DNA of 64,000 nt from Arthrobacter gandavensis. Lineage in GTDB: Bacteria > Actinomycetota > Actinomycetes > Actinomycetales > Micrococcaceae. Below, piece by piece: positions 9,401 through 18,379 of this stretch. The DNA lies in NCBI RefSeq assembly GCF_015355785.1, contig NZ_JADKYW010000006.1, forward strand, positions 516,936-580,935, written 5' to 3'. Made by a program: the position numbers and the translations under genes. The notes beneath the pieces were generated by a model. The model had not been told where the DNA came from. It was given only the letters and a program-made list of their open reading frames with translations, and searched no databases. Within the stretch, counting starts at the first letter, position 1. Each line of letters begins with the position of its first letter.

Positions 9401-10147
9401 CTAGATGATTTCCGGAAGCGGGATGAAGCCGCCGGCCCAGCCGCCGAGTGCTCCGCCAACGAGTGGGCCAACCACCGGAACCCAGGAGTAGGACCAGTCG
9501 CTGTTGCCCTTGTTCCGGATGGGAAGCAGTGCGTGGACTATGCGGGGGCCGAGGTCACGGGCCGGGTTGATGGCGTACCCGGTCGGCCCGCCGAGGGATG
9601 CGCCGATACCGACAACCAGCAGGGCGACGGCCAGCGGCCCGAGGCCCGTTGGTGTTCCGGCGAAGGCAACAATGACGAACACCAGCATGAACGTGCCCAC
9701 AACTTCAGTGACCACGTTCCAGCCGTAGGAGCGGATGGCAGGACCGGTTGAGAAAACACCCAGGATGTTAGCCGGGTCTGCCTCGTCGTCGAACTGTTTC
9801 TTGTAGGCCAGCCACGCAACGAAGGCGCCGATCATGGCACCCAGCAGCTGTCCGGCGAAATAGGTGAGGGTGGAGCCGATCGTCACCGCCACGCCGGGGA
9901 CGAATTCCTCTGCGCCGCCGGTGATGATGCCCACGGTCACTGCCGGGTTGATGTGTGCGCCTGAAATCGCTGCCAGGTAGACGCCGGCGAAGACGCCGAG
10001 CCCCCAACCCCAGTTGACCATCAGGAAGCCGCCGCCGTTGCCTTTGGTCTTGGCCAGGGCAACGTTGGCGACCACGCCGCAGCCCAGGATTATCAGTGCT
10101 GCAGTACCAAGCAGCTCACTGAGAAAGACCTCTCCTAAAGTCACCAT
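9401..10147 (-). CDS. glpF: glycerol uptake facilitator (aquaglyceroporin)
   Basis: A 248-residue MIP-family channel with six membrane helices and both half-helix NPA boxes, SGAHINPAVTVG and YAINPARDLGPR. The Asp directly after the second NPAR is the residue that widens the pore in glycerol-conducting members, which separates it from water-only aquaporins. It lets glycerol diffuse through the cytoplasmic membrane, to be trapped by the adjacent kinase. ATG at 10147 has GGAG six bases upstream. First gene of a glpFK operon. Confidence 0.95.
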   Translation of the reverse strand: MVTLGEVFLSELLGTAALIILGCGVVANVALAKTKGNGGGFLMVNWGWGLGVFAGVYLAAISGAHINPAVTVGIITGGAEEFVPGVAVTIGSTLTYFAGQLLGAMIGAFVAWLAYKKQFDDEADPANILGVFSTGPAIRSYGWNVVTEVVGTFMLVFVIVAFAGTPTGLGPLAVALLVVGIGASLGGPTGYAINPARDLGPRIVHALLPIRNKGNSDWSYSWVPVVGPLVGGALGGWAGGFIPLPEII

Positions 10148-10394
10148 CGACTACTCCGATCCTTTAGTTGTGCCATTTTGTTGGGGGAAATCAGGGATGC
10201 AGGTCCCGCCACGGGCACCGGCCTGGAACGGGGGCATTTTCACCTGCCGCAGCATGTCGGCGCACTGTAAGGCCCTATGCAATCAATCTTTTTCAAGAAA
10301 CGCCATGGCTTTAAGGAAATGCTTGTCAGCAGGCGTTTACAAGCTCCTCACGCTACACGGGGCATGGAAAGCGCGCACGTCCAGCCAGCCTCGG
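10148..10394. promoter_or_regulatory. divergent intergenic region glpF / aldo-keto reductase
   Basis: About 250 non-coding bases that must hold the glpF promoter. An AT-rich patch (CAATCTTTTTCAAGAAA) lies near 10278-10300, and GCTTGT (10321-10326) / ACAAGC (10339-10344) form an inverted repeat with 12 bases between the arms, a possible operator. No clear -35/-10 pair for glpF was recognised. Confidence 0.4.
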
Positions 10395-10400
10395 TAGAGT
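10395..10400 (+). promoter_or_regulatory. -10 element for leaderless aldo/keto reductase mRNA
   Basis: TAGAGT ends exactly six bases before the ATG at 10407 and there is no Shine-Dalgarno, so transcription probably begins at the start codon. Confidence 0.45.
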
Positions 10401-10406
10401 TGCTCC

Positions 10407-11243
10407 ATGGAACCGGCACCAAGACTGACTTTGAACAACGGCGTACTGATGGACCAGGCGGGCTACGGAACCTACAAGGTTCCCGCACCGGACGCAGCGC
10501 CGCTGGTCAGCAGTGCCCTTTCGCTGGGCTACCGGCATATTGACACCGCAGCACTGTACGGAAATGAAGAGGGAGTTGGCGAAGCGGTCCGCAGCTTCAC
10601 GGATGCCGGCCATGTGGTCCGGGAAGACCTTTTCGTCACCTCCAAGGTGTGGAACACGGACCACGGCTACGACGCCGCGCTGCGGGCCTTCGATACGTCC
10701 ATGCAAAGACTGGGTTTTGACTACCTGGATCTTTACCTCATCCACTGGCCGTGCCCGGACCGGGGCCTGTATGTGGAGACGTACAAGGCACTCGAGACCC
10801 TCTACGCCGAGGGACGAATCCGCGCGATCGGTGTCTCGAACTTCAACCGTGAACACCTGGAGGTCCTGATGGACGGGGCCTCTGTTGTTCCTGCCGTCAA
10901 CCAGGTGGAGCTGCATCCCTGGCTCGCCCAGCGGGAGCTGCGGGCCTTCCACGAGGCCAGCGGCATCCGCACCGTGGCTTGGAGCCCTTTGGGGCGCGGG
11001 GCACTCCTCCAAGATCCAGAAGTGCGGCAGATCGCCGCCGAATTGGGGCGTTCTCCGGCCCAGACCGTACTGCGCTGGCACGTCCAGTCCGGGCACACGG
11101 TGATTCCAAAGGCCAGCAGCGAGGAACGAATGGCTGAGAACCTGGACATCTTCTCCTTTGAGCTCGGGCCCGAACAGATGGCCGCGCTGGATGACATGGA
11201 CTGCGGGCGCAGGACCGGATCCAACCCCAGCGAGGTGAACTGA
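10407..11243 (+). CDS. aldo/keto reductase (AKR5-like)
   Basis: A 278-residue TIM-barrel NADPH oxidoreductase. The catalytic tetrad is visible: Asp46 and Tyr51 in HIDTAALYGNE, Lys80 in SKVWN and His113 in LIHWP. The C-terminal IPKASSEERMAEN segment is the NADPH-phosphate binding site. Members close to this (2,5-diketogluconate reductase type) reduce a range of aldehydes and ketones, so the physiological substrate is open. The stop overlaps the start of the alpha/beta hydrolase by one base, starting a three-gene plus-strand operon. Confidence 0.93.
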   Translation: MEPAPRLTLNNGVLMDQAGYGTYKVPAPDAAPLVSSALSLGYRHIDTAALYGNEEGVGEAVRSFTDAGHVVREDLFVTSKVWNTDHGYDAALRAFDTSMQRLGFDYLDLYLIHWPCPDRGLYVETYKALETLYAEGRIRAIGVSNFNREHLEVLMDGASVVPAVNQVELHPWLAQRELRAFHEASGIRTVAWSPLGRGALLQDPEVRQIAAELGRSPAQTVLRWHVQSGHTVIPKASSEERMAENLDIFSFELGPEQMAALDDMDCGRRTGSNPSEVN

Positions 11244-12166
11244 TGCTGCTGCGCCGCCGGGCCGCAGGGACAGGAGCTCCGGCTCCCTTCCAGCGCCGGG
11301 CCAATGTCCGGACCGTTGCCGTCCAGGGAACTGCCCAGCGCTTCTGGGACTTTCCCGCCGCATCCCCGGACACAGCCGGCCCCGCGGTCTTTATGGTCCA
11401 TGGTTTCCGCGGCGATCACCACGGGTTGCTCCGGCTGGTGGAGGCCCTGCCGAACAACCGCGTCATCCTGCCGGATCTGCCCGGGTTCGGCCAGGCCGCC
11501 GCACTTCCCGGAACGCACGACGCCGCAGCCTACGCGGGTTTTGTGCGCGCCGGTTTCGAAGCGCTGGGCCTGGGCGCGGACACGGTTCTGCTGGGGCACT
11601 CGTTCGGTTCGATCATCGCGGCTCGCACGGCAGCCGCGAATCCGGAGCTCATCAGCGAACTGATCCTCGTCAACCCCATCAGCGAACCAGCGTTGAAAGG
11701 GCCCAAGGCGTTTACCAGCAAACTCGCGGAACTGTACTACCTCGCCGCGGCCAGCCTTCCCGAAAAACCCGGACGGGCACTGCTGGCAAACCCGCTGATC
11801 GTCCGCGGAATGAGCGTGCTCATGGCCAAGACCCGGGACCCCGCGCTGCGGCACTGGATCCACGGCCAGCATGACGCGTACTTCAGTGCGTTCGCATCCC
11901 GTGCCGTGGTACTGGAAGCGTTCCGGTCCTCGATTTCAGAGACGGTGCGGGATTCAGCTGCGCTGCTGAAGATGCCCGTGCTGCTGGTCGCTGCTGACCG
12001 GGATGACATCGGCTCGGTGCCGGCGCAGTGCCGGCTGGCGGAGCTGGTCCCGGATTCCGAGCTGGAGATCCTGACAGGAGTGGGACACCTGGTCCACTAC
12101 GAGGCGCCGGATTCCGCCGCCGCCCTCATCACGGACTTTCTGAGCCGGAGGCACCGCGCAGCATGA
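11243..12166 (+). CDS. alpha/beta hydrolase
   Basis: This 307-residue protein has the alpha/beta-hydrolase fold: an oxyanion segment MVHGFRGDHHG, the nucleophile elbow GHSFGS with Ser120, an acid within AADRDDIGS and the catalytic His in GVGHLVHYE near the C-terminus. The substrate is not evident. It is coupled on both sides: TGATG with the aldo/keto reductase before it and ATGA with the glycosyltransferase after it, so the three are translated from one message. No signal peptide, so it should be cytoplasmic. Confidence 0.9.
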   Translation: MLLRRRAAGTGAPAPFQRRANVRTVAVQGTAQRFWDFPAASPDTAGPAVFMVHGFRGDHHGLLRLVEALPNNRVILPDLPGFGQAAALPGTHDAAAYAGFVRAGFEALGLGADTVLLGHSFGSIIAARTAAANPELISELILVNPISEPALKGPKAFTSKLAELYYLAAASLPEKPGRALLANPLIVRGMSVLMAKTRDPALRHWIHGQHDAYFSAFASRAVVLEAFRSSISETVRDSAALLKMPVLLVAADRDDIGSVPAQCRLAELVPDSELEILTGVGHLVHYEAPDSAAALITDFLSRRHRAA

Positions 12167-13269
12167 GGATCATCTTTGACGCCCGCTTCACCCGCATCGA
12201 CCAGCACGACGGCATCAGCCGCTACGGTGCCAGCCTGATCGAAGCTGTTTCCCGGCATGCCGACGTCCGCATGCTGATCAGCGATGAACGGCAGCTGGCG
12301 CTGCTGCCGCAACTGCCCTGGACCAAGATCAATTCTCCGCTCTCCCCCGCCGAACTGCTCGTGTCGCGGCACGTCAACCGGCTGGGCGCCGACGTCGTGG
12401 TCTGCCCGATGCAGACCATGGGCAGCTGGGGGCGGCGCTATCCGCTGATCCTGACCCTGCATGACCTGATCTACTACCAGAATCCGACGCCGCCGGGGTT
12501 CCTGCCGCTGCCGGTCCGCCTGTTGTGGCGGGTCTACCACCTGGCCTATTGGCCCCAGCGGGTGCTGCTGAACCGCGCCGACGTCGTTGCCACCATCTCG
12601 CATACGACCCGCGGGCTGATGGACCGCCACCGGCTGACCCGGCGTCCGGTACGGATGGTTTCGAATGCCCCCCAGCCCGGTACGGTGCCGCGGGACGCAT
12701 CCGCCCTGCCGGAGAAAACCCTGGTCTACATGGGGTCCTTCATGCCGTACAAGAACGTCGAGACGATCGTCCGGGCAATGGACCGCCTGCCGGGCTACAC
12801 CCTGCACCTGCTCAGCAGGATATCGTCCAGCCGGCGCAGCGAACTCGAATCCCTCTGCGCCGACCCCTCCCGGTTGGTCTTCCACAACGGGGTCACCGAC
12901 GCTGAATACGATGCGCTGCTGCGCCGCGCCACCGCACTGGTGTCCCTCTCCAAGGCGGAGGGCTACGGGCTGCCCATCATCGAATCGATGGCAGCAGGCA
13001 CACCGGTGATCGCGGCGGACACGCCCATCTTCCGGGAGGTAGCCGCCGGAGCGGCCTTGCTGGTGCATCCGGACAGCCCCGAGGAGGTTGTGCGCGCCGT
13101 GGACGCTCTCTCCGAACCGGAGCGGTGGCGGAAAGCCTCGCGGGACGGGCTGGCCCGGGCCGCGGCCTACGACTGGGAGGCTTCAGCCAAGCAGCTGCTG
13201 GACGCAGCAGCTGAAGCCTCCCGGGCCTTCGAGGCCCGGAGCCCGAAGGCCGCCAGGAAGAACTCCTAG
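12163..13269 (+). CDS. GT4-family glycosyltransferase
   Basis: Starting at the ATG that overlaps the hydrolase stop (ATGA), the product is 368 residues: MRIIFDARFTRI, then a GISRYG loop typical of the GT-B donor site, and in the C-terminal half a strong GT4 block with the E-x7-E motif in KAEGYGLPIIESMAAG near residue 264 and GTPVIAADTPIFREV. Such enzymes transfer a sugar from a nucleotide donor with retention; donor and acceptor cannot be read from sequence. A longer in-frame extension back to 12028 overlaps the hydrolase and is unlikely. Its stop overlaps the convergent MDR gene by four bases. Confidence 0.9.
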   Translation: MRIIFDARFTRIDQHDGISRYGASLIEAVSRHADVRMLISDERQLALLPQLPWTKINSPLSPAELLVSRHVNRLGADVVVCPMQTMGSWGRRYPLILTLHDLIYYQNPTPPGFLPLPVRLLWRVYHLAYWPQRVLLNRADVVATISHTTRGLMDRHRLTRRPVRMVSNAPQPGTVPRDASALPEKTLVYMGSFMPYKNVETIVRAMDRLPGYTLHLLSRISSSRRSELESLCADPSRLVFHNGVTDAEYDALLRRATALVSLSKAEGYGLPIIESMAAGTPVIAADTPIFREVAAGAALLVHPDSPEEVVRAVDALSEPERWRKASRDGLARAAAYDWEASAKQLLDAAAEASRAFEARSPKAARKNS

Positions 13270-14279
13270 CCGAGCCGGACGATCATCTTTCCCGTGTTGG
13301 CGCCCTTCATCAGGTCGATAAAGGCCTGCGGGGCGTTCTCCAGTCCGTCCACGAACGTCTCGTCGTAGCTGACGCTGCCGTCACGGAGCCAGCCGGCCAT
13401 CAGGGAGGCAAATTCTCCGGCGTACTGGTTGTAGCTGCCGGCGATGAATCCCTTGAGCGTCAGCTCCTTGCCGATCGCCTGGAACAGGTTCCGGGGTGCA
13501 CTCTGCGGCTCTGTGGTGTTGTAGGCGGATATCGCACCGCACATGGCAACCCGCCCGTACTTGTTCAGCACCGAAATGGCTGCCTCCAGATGATCCCCGC
13601 CCACGTTGTCGAAGTAGACGTCGATGCCGTCAGAACCGGCTGCTTCCTTCAGCTGCGCCTTCACCGGGCCGTCGTGGTAGTTGAACGCCGCGTCAAAGCC
13701 AAGCTCGCGCAGCCGGCGGACCTTTTCCTCCGAGCCTGCGCTGCCGATGACCCGTCCGGCACCGAGGGCCTTGGCGATCTGCCCGGCCATCGAACCGACC
13801 GCGCCGGCCGCGCCGGAAACAAAGACGGCGTCGCCCTCGTGCAGCTCCGCAACCTTGGTCAGTCCCGCCCAGGCCGTGAGGCCTGTGAGGCCCATGGCGC
13901 CCAGGTATGCGCTGGCCGGTGCGATGCCGGTGTCCACCACCCGGGCGCGCCCGGCGTCGAGGACCGCGTATTCGCGCCAGCCAAGATTGTGCAGGACGGT
14001 GTCGCCGGCCTGGTGGGTGGCCGCCCGTGAGGCGATGACCTCACCGATGGCGCCGCCTTCCAACGGGGCATCCAGCTGGAACGGCGGAACATAGGACTTC
14101 ACGTCATTCATGCGGCCGCGCATATAAGGGTCAACCGACATCATGGTGTTGCGGACCAGGACCTGTCCGTCCTCCAGCTCCGGCACCTTTGTTTCCACGA
14201 GCCGGAAGTTCTCATCGGCGGGCCACCCCTTGGGGCGGGAGGCAAGCTGGATTTCGCGGCTGGTTGCAGGGTAGGACAT
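13266..14279 (-). CDS. NADP-dependent MDR oxidoreductase (CurA / prostaglandin-reductase type)
   Basis: A 337-residue zinc-free medium-chain dehydrogenase. It has the MSVDPYMRGRM segment of the leukotriene B4 12-hydroxydehydrogenase / CurA branch, the NADPH motif SGAAGAVGS in the Rossmann domain and YFDNVGG. No catalytic zinc cysteines are present. Enzymes of this branch reduce activated carbon-carbon double bonds of enones with NADPH, often as detoxification. It is monocistronic and converges on the glycosyltransferase, the two stop codons overlapping. Confidence 0.92.
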   Translation of the reverse strand: MSYPATSREIQLASRPKGWPADENFRLVETKVPELEDGQVLVRNTMMSVDPYMRGRMNDVKSYVPPFQLDAPLEGGAIGEVIASRAATHQAGDTVLHNLGWREYAVLDAGRARVVDTGIAPASAYLGAMGLTGLTAWAGLTKVAELHEGDAVFVSGAAGAVGSMAGQIAKALGAGRVIGSAGSEEKVRRLRELGFDAAFNYHDGPVKAQLKEAAGSDGIDVYFDNVGGDHLEAAISVLNKYGRVAMCGAISAYNTTEPQSAPRNLFQAIGKELTLKGFIAGSYNQYAGEFASLMAGWLRDGSVSYDETFVDGLENAPQAFIDLMKGANTGKMIVRLG

Positions 14280-14535
14280 GGAACTCCTTTCAAGCGCCGG
14301 TCACTGGCCGGCGCGGATGGAACATAAGCAACCTGTCTATCATGCACCTGCTCCCTCGCAGGCGCTCACCACCACGGCGAATCCCTTTGGGGTACAGGTC
14401 CGGTCCAGGACGCAGGGCGGGTTCCCGGTGTCAGGAATCACGGCCATGGCCCTGGCCACACTGCAGCGGAACCGGTCAGCAGCACCCCCTAGAATTGGGG
14501 CACTGGAAAACTATTTCTGCCAGGAGATGATGGTT
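14280..14535. promoter_or_regulatory. divergent intergenic region MDR gene / hsp20
   Basis: 256 non-coding bases. A TAGAAT -10-like hexamer at 14490-14495 lies about 40 bases before the hsp20 start within a small GC-flanked dyad (CCCC-TAGAATT-GGGG). I found neither a CIRCE nor a HAIR (HspR) palindrome. The open frame continuing upstream from hsp20 through this region has no coding character. Confidence 0.35.
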
Positions 14536-14955
14536 ATGTCGATGGGGTCTTCACCCCAGGACCACGAGCTGCTAAGAGCAGCCCTGGAAGCCCGGAGCCA
14601 GGCACGCGGCGGCACCGCCGTGGACGTCTACCGCCACGAGGGTTTCCTGGTCCTCAACGCGGACCTGCCCGGGATTGATCCGGGCTCACTGTCCGTGGAA
14701 CTGGACGGCAATTCGCTGCTGATTCGGGCCCACCGAAGCCTTCGCGGGATGGACAGCTCGACACGCTGGGATGTCCGTGAAAGGGAGGACGGTACGATCC
14801 TTCGGCGCATACCCGTAGGCGAAGGCGTGGAAGTGTCAGCAGCTGCACCGCACTACGCCAACGGCGTGCTCAGCCTCCACCTCCCGCTTCGGCCAGCCGG
14901 GCAGCAGCGCAGCGTACCGGTGCAGTACAGCGAGCAGCCCGGCGAAGCTGCCTAG
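14536..14955 (+). CDS. Hsp20 / alpha-crystallin small heat-shock protein
   Basis: The central region matches the alpha-crystallin domain: VDVYRHEGFLVLNADLPGI, LDGNSLLIRAHRS, RWDVREREDGTILRRI and the late ANGVLSLHLPL (the A-x-x-x-n-GVL motif). Small heat-shock proteins hold unfolding proteins in soluble oligomers without ATP. Four ATGs occur at 14527-14544; the CAGGAG Shine-Dalgarno at 14521 gives normal spacing only to 14536, giving 139 residues. The C-terminal IxI motif is weak. It converges on priA with three bases between stops. Confidence 0.85.
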   Translation: MSMGSSPQDHELLRAALEARSQARGGTAVDVYRHEGFLVLNADLPGIDPGSLSVELDGNSLLIRAHRSLRGMDSSTRWDVREREDGTILRRIPVGEGVEVSAAAPHYANGVLSLHLPLRPAGQQRSVPVQYSEQPGEAA

Positions 14956-14958
14956 ACA

Positions 14959-17106
14959 CTACAGTCCGTCCGGAGCGTCCACCCGGATATAGACCGGATC
15001 ACCGGTCCGCCGGGCAGACAGGGCAGCCCTGGCGGCGCGCATCGCCGGGGTGATGGCCGCCGCGTCGCCGTACGGAAAGAAGCACAGCGTGCGCCACCGC
15101 GGAACCGCTTCATGCGTGCCGTATTCCGGGAATTCCTCAACCGGCGCCGGTCCCACAATCCGCGCGCTTTCGGGCAGGCCGAGCCGGGACACGAATCCAT
15201 CCAGGCCATCGCGTGAACCGGTGAGTTCGGCGTAGCGGACAGCGGGCGGCAGTCCCAGGTCCCGGCGGAGGGCGAGTTCGCGTTCGGCCGCTCCGGCCGG
15301 ATCCCAGCGCAGCAGATGGCCCACAGTGGCGGTATCATCGGCGGTCACTACCACCACTCCCCCGTCGCCCGCGGGGCGGACCAAGGCAGCGGCGGTGAGC
15401 CAGCGGCGCAGGGTTTCTTCCTGCGCCCGCAGCGACTGCCGCGACAGCATGGCGGTTCCGTCCAGGAGCAGCGCAGCGGCATAGCCCGACGGCGCCACCG
15501 GTTCCGCGCCCGGGGTGGCGACTACCAGCGCAGGCGCGTCGGGAACCTCCGCCCGGACATGGTCCCCTGCCGAGGACACCACCGTCACGGACGGGAAGGC
15601 GCGGCCGAGCTCCTCTGCGGTGCGTCCCGCACCGGCGGTCGACGCCCGCAGCCGGAAGCTTCCGCAGTGGGAGCAGTGCCACCTCGGTTCCGGCCGGGCA
15701 CACCAGCGACAGGCGGGCGGGGAGTTCCGCCCGGCCTGGGCGAGCGGTCCCTGGCATTGGCGGCAGCGGGCCGGCTCCCTGCAGTCCTGGCAGGACAGGG
15801 CCGGGGAGAAACCCGTTCGTGCCACCTGCACCAGCACCGGGCCGCGCTTCAGTCCGTCCTGGGCTGCTTTCCAGGCTGCATGAGGAATCCGGGCACGGGC
15901 GGCCAGCGGATCCCGTTCCATGTTGAAGGTGTCCGCGGTGCTCACCACGCGTGCCGTCGAGGCACGAACCAGTGCACGCTCGGCGTCCAGCGGTGCCGCC
16001 CAGCCGGTCTCGATCAGACGCTGGGCTTCGGTGCTCCGGGTGTGTGACGCGACGAGCGTCCCCGCACCGGACGCCTCGGCACGAAGCAGCAGAACGTCAC
16101 GGGCATGCTGGTACGGAGCCCGCTGTTCGGCATGGAGGTCATCGGCGTCGTCCCAGATGCAGACAAGACCCAGGTTCGCCACCGGCGCGTAGGCCGCCGA
16201 ACGGGTGCCCACCGCTACGGTGGCGTCACCGCAGAGCAGCTGAAGGAAGCTGCGGTATCTGGGAGTGGGGCCGTCCTCGCCGGTGAGCCGCACCGCGGCA
16301 CCCGCAGGCACTCTGTCCTCCAGCGCATCCATGACGCGTGCCAGGTCCTTCTGGTCCGGAACGACCACTACTGCCCCGCGTCCGGAAAGCACGGTGGCTT
16401 CCACGGCCGCGGCAATCTCCTGCGGCCAGGCATCAGGACCATAGCCGCGCAGCGAACTCAGGACGGCGCGCGGGCTGTGACCGGCGGCGAGGTGGCTCAG
16501 GAAGCGCGGTCCGTGCTGGTAGCGGCGGAAGGGGTTCTCCGGCAGCACTGGTCCGGAGGCCGGTTCCGGAGATGCGACGTCCGACGGCGTGACTTGCGGG
16601 TTCGGCGTGCCCGGTACCGTGAAACGGTCCGCGAACTCCTTCTCCACCCGGGCTACCCGGGGCGGAACGGCAACCCTCAGCACATCGTGGACGGATCCGG
16701 CATAGCGGGCGGCGACGGACTGGGCCAGGCCGAGGACTACGGGACTGAGCACGGGAACCGGGGAAACCACCTTGCCAAGGTTCACCAGCCGGGCCGTCGT
16801 GTCCGTGGATGCCAGGCGCTCGATGAGGAAACCGGCGAGTTCCTGCCCGCCGAAGCGGACCTTGACGCGCACGCCGGGCACAGCGGCATCGCTGAGCTCG
16901 GCGGGCACCAGGTAATCGAAAGGACGGTCCAGGTGCGGCAGCGGCGAGTCCAGCAGCACCCGGGCGATTGGCAGTTCGGGTGCGGGCTGGGACTTCCCCA
17001 CGGGCGCTGCAGGCGGACTGAAGCCGTGCAGCAGGGAGAGCTGCACGGCTACCTCCGCTGGAGCGTGCCCTTCCCGGGGCGCACGCTGCGGCGGATGCTC
17101 TCCCAT
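14959..17106 (-). CDS. priA: primosomal protein N' (PriA), helicase motifs degenerate
   Basis: A 715-residue PriA orthologue. The N-terminal DNA-binding domain (ARVLLDSPLPHLDRPFDYLV, VRVKVRFGGQ) and the paired zinc-binding cysteines (CQDCREPARCRQC, CRWCARPE, HCSHCG) are clear. The place of the Walker A P-loop reads AAAVEATVLSGRGAVVVVPD with no GSGKT, and the DEAH position reads CIWDDADDLH. Loss of the helicase motifs is known in actinobacterial PriA and suggests a structural rather than motor role in replication restart. The ATG at 17106, four bases after the metK stop, is preferred over an earlier frame start inside metK. Confidence 0.93.
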   Translation of the reverse strand: MGEHPPQRAPREGHAPAEVAVQLSLLHGFSPPAAPVGKSQPAPELPIARVLLDSPLPHLDRPFDYLVPAELSDAAVPGVRVKVRFGGQELAGFLIERLASTDTTARLVNLGKVVSPVPVLSPVVLGLAQSVAARYAGSVHDVLRVAVPPRVARVEKEFADRFTVPGTPNPQVTPSDVASPEPASGPVLPENPFRRYQHGPRFLSHLAAGHSPRAVLSSLRGYGPDAWPQEIAAAVEATVLSGRGAVVVVPDQKDLARVMDALEDRVPAGAAVRLTGEDGPTPRYRSFLQLLCGDATVAVGTRSAAYAPVANLGLVCIWDDADDLHAEQRAPYQHARDVLLLRAEASGAGTLVASHTRSTEAQRLIETGWAAPLDAERALVRASTARVVSTADTFNMERDPLAARARIPHAAWKAAQDGLKRGPVLVQVARTGFSPALSCQDCREPARCRQCQGPLAQAGRNSPPACRWCARPEPRWHCSHCGSFRLRASTAGAGRTAEELGRAFPSVTVVSSAGDHVRAEVPDAPALVVATPGAEPVAPSGYAAALLLDGTAMLSRQSLRAQEETLRRWLTAAALVRPAGDGGVVVVTADDTATVGHLLRWDPAGAAERELALRRDLGLPPAVRYAELTGSRDGLDGFVSRLGLPESARIVGPAPVEEFPEYGTHEAVPRWRTLCFFPYGDAAAITPAMRAARAALSARRTGDPVYIRVDAPDGL

Positions 17107-17110
17107 GGGC

Positions 17111-18337
17111 CTAGGCGTTGAACCAGCGGCGCAGTTCCCCGACCTTGTCGAGGCGTTCCCAGGTGAAGCCTTCATCCTCGCGGCCAAAATGCCCGTGGGC
17201 AGCCGTCTTCTGGTAGATGGGCCGCTTGAGGTCCAGTGCGTTGATGATGCCCAGCGGACGCAGGTCGAAGACCTCGTTGATGGCCTGGGATATGCGCATC
17301 GGGTCTACGGTCTCCGTGCCGAAAGTCTCTACGTAGATACCCACCGGGTGGGCCATTCCGATCGCATAGGCGATTTGGATTTCGGCCCGGCGCGCGAGCC
17401 CTGCGGCAACTACGTTCTTGGCGACCCAGCGCATGGCGTAGGCTGCGGAACGGTCGACCTTGCTCGGATCCTTGCCGGAGAAGGCGCCGCCGCCGTGCCG
17501 GGAGAAGCCGCCGTAGGTGTCCACGATGATCTTGCGGCCGGTGAGGCCGGCATCGCCCACGGGACCGCCGATAACGAAGGGGCCGCCCGGGTTGATGATG
17601 TGGCGCACCGTGGAGGTGTCCAGTTCGGTTGCGGCCAGGACGGGATTGACCACATATTCGACCATGTCCCGATGCAGCTGGCCCTGGTCCAGGTCCGCTG
17701 CGTGCTGGGTGGAAACAACAACTGAGTCCACGGATACCGGCCGGTCGCCGTCATAGCCGATGGTGACCTGGGTCTTGCCGTCAGGACGCAGGTAGGGCAG
17801 TGTGCCGTCCTTGCGGACCTGGGTCAGGCGTTCAGAGAGACGGTGGGCCAGCCAGATGGGCGTGGGCATCAGGACGCTGGTTTCGTCGCTCGCGAAACCG
17901 AACATGATGCCCTGGTCTCCGGCGCCCTGGGCGTCAAAGGGGTCCACGGCATCTCCGGATCGATTCTCCACCGAATTGAAGACGCGGGAAGCGATTTCCG
18001 GAGACTGCTGGCCGATCGATACGGATACGCCGCAGCGCGCACCGTCGAAACCGTTGGCTGAGGAGTCGTAGCCGATCTCCAGGATGGTATCCCGGACCAG
18101 CTGCGGAATCTCCACGTAGCCCTCGGTGGTGACCTCGCCCGCGACGTGGACCAGGCCCGTGGTGACCAGGGTCTCCACGGCAACGCGGGATTCGGGATCC
18201 GCCTTGAGCAGGCCGTCGAGAATCGCGTCGCTGATCTGGTCGCAGATCTTGTCCGGGTGGCCTTCGGTCACCGACTCTGAGGTGAACAGCCGCAGGGCAC
18301 TTGAATCGGCAGGGGCAGTCGTATTGCTGGAAGTCAC
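17111..18337 (-). CDS. metK: S-adenosylmethionine synthetase
   Basis: A 408-residue enzyme that makes S-adenosylmethionine from methionine and ATP. Signatures: [18 protein letters not shown] near the N-terminus, [31 protein letters not shown] carrying the phosphate-binding lysines, and DLRPLGI near the end. Length is standard. It sits between coaBC (42 bases upstream) and priA (4 bases downstream). No SAM riboswitch is visible in its short leader; the one in this window is at 44.99 kb. Confidence 0.97.
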   Translation of the reverse strand: MTSSNTTAPADSSALRLFTSESVTEGHPDKICDQISDAILDGLLKADPESRVAVETLVTTGLVHVAGEVTTEGYVEIPQLVRDTILEIGYDSSANGFDGARCGVSVSIGQQSPEIASRVFNSVENRSGDAVDPFDAQGAGDQGIMFGFASDETSVLMPTPIWLAHRLSERLTQVRKDGTLPYLRPDGKTQVTIGYDGDRPVSVDSVVVSTQHAADLDQGQLHRDMVEYVVNPVLAATELDTSTVRHIINPGGPFVIGGPVGDAGLTGRKIIVDTYGGFSRHGGGAFSGKDPSKVDRSAAYAMRWVAKNVVAAGLARRAEIQIAYAIGMAHPVGIYVETFGTETVDPMRISQAINEVFDLRPLGIINALDLKRPIYQKTAAHGHFGREDEGFTWERLDKVGELRRWFNA

Positions 18338-18379
18338 GGGTTTACTCTACTTCGTTCCGGGGACAGTCCCCGTCTTGGG

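Noticed and set aside
12028-12162. longer start for the glycosyltransferase
   Set aside because: Would overlap the hydrolase by 139 bases; the ATGA start gives the standard GT-B N-terminus.
14278-14535. N-terminal extension of the Hsp20 frame
   Set aside because: Overlaps the promoter region of the divergent gene and has no coding character; a good ribosome site lies at 14521.
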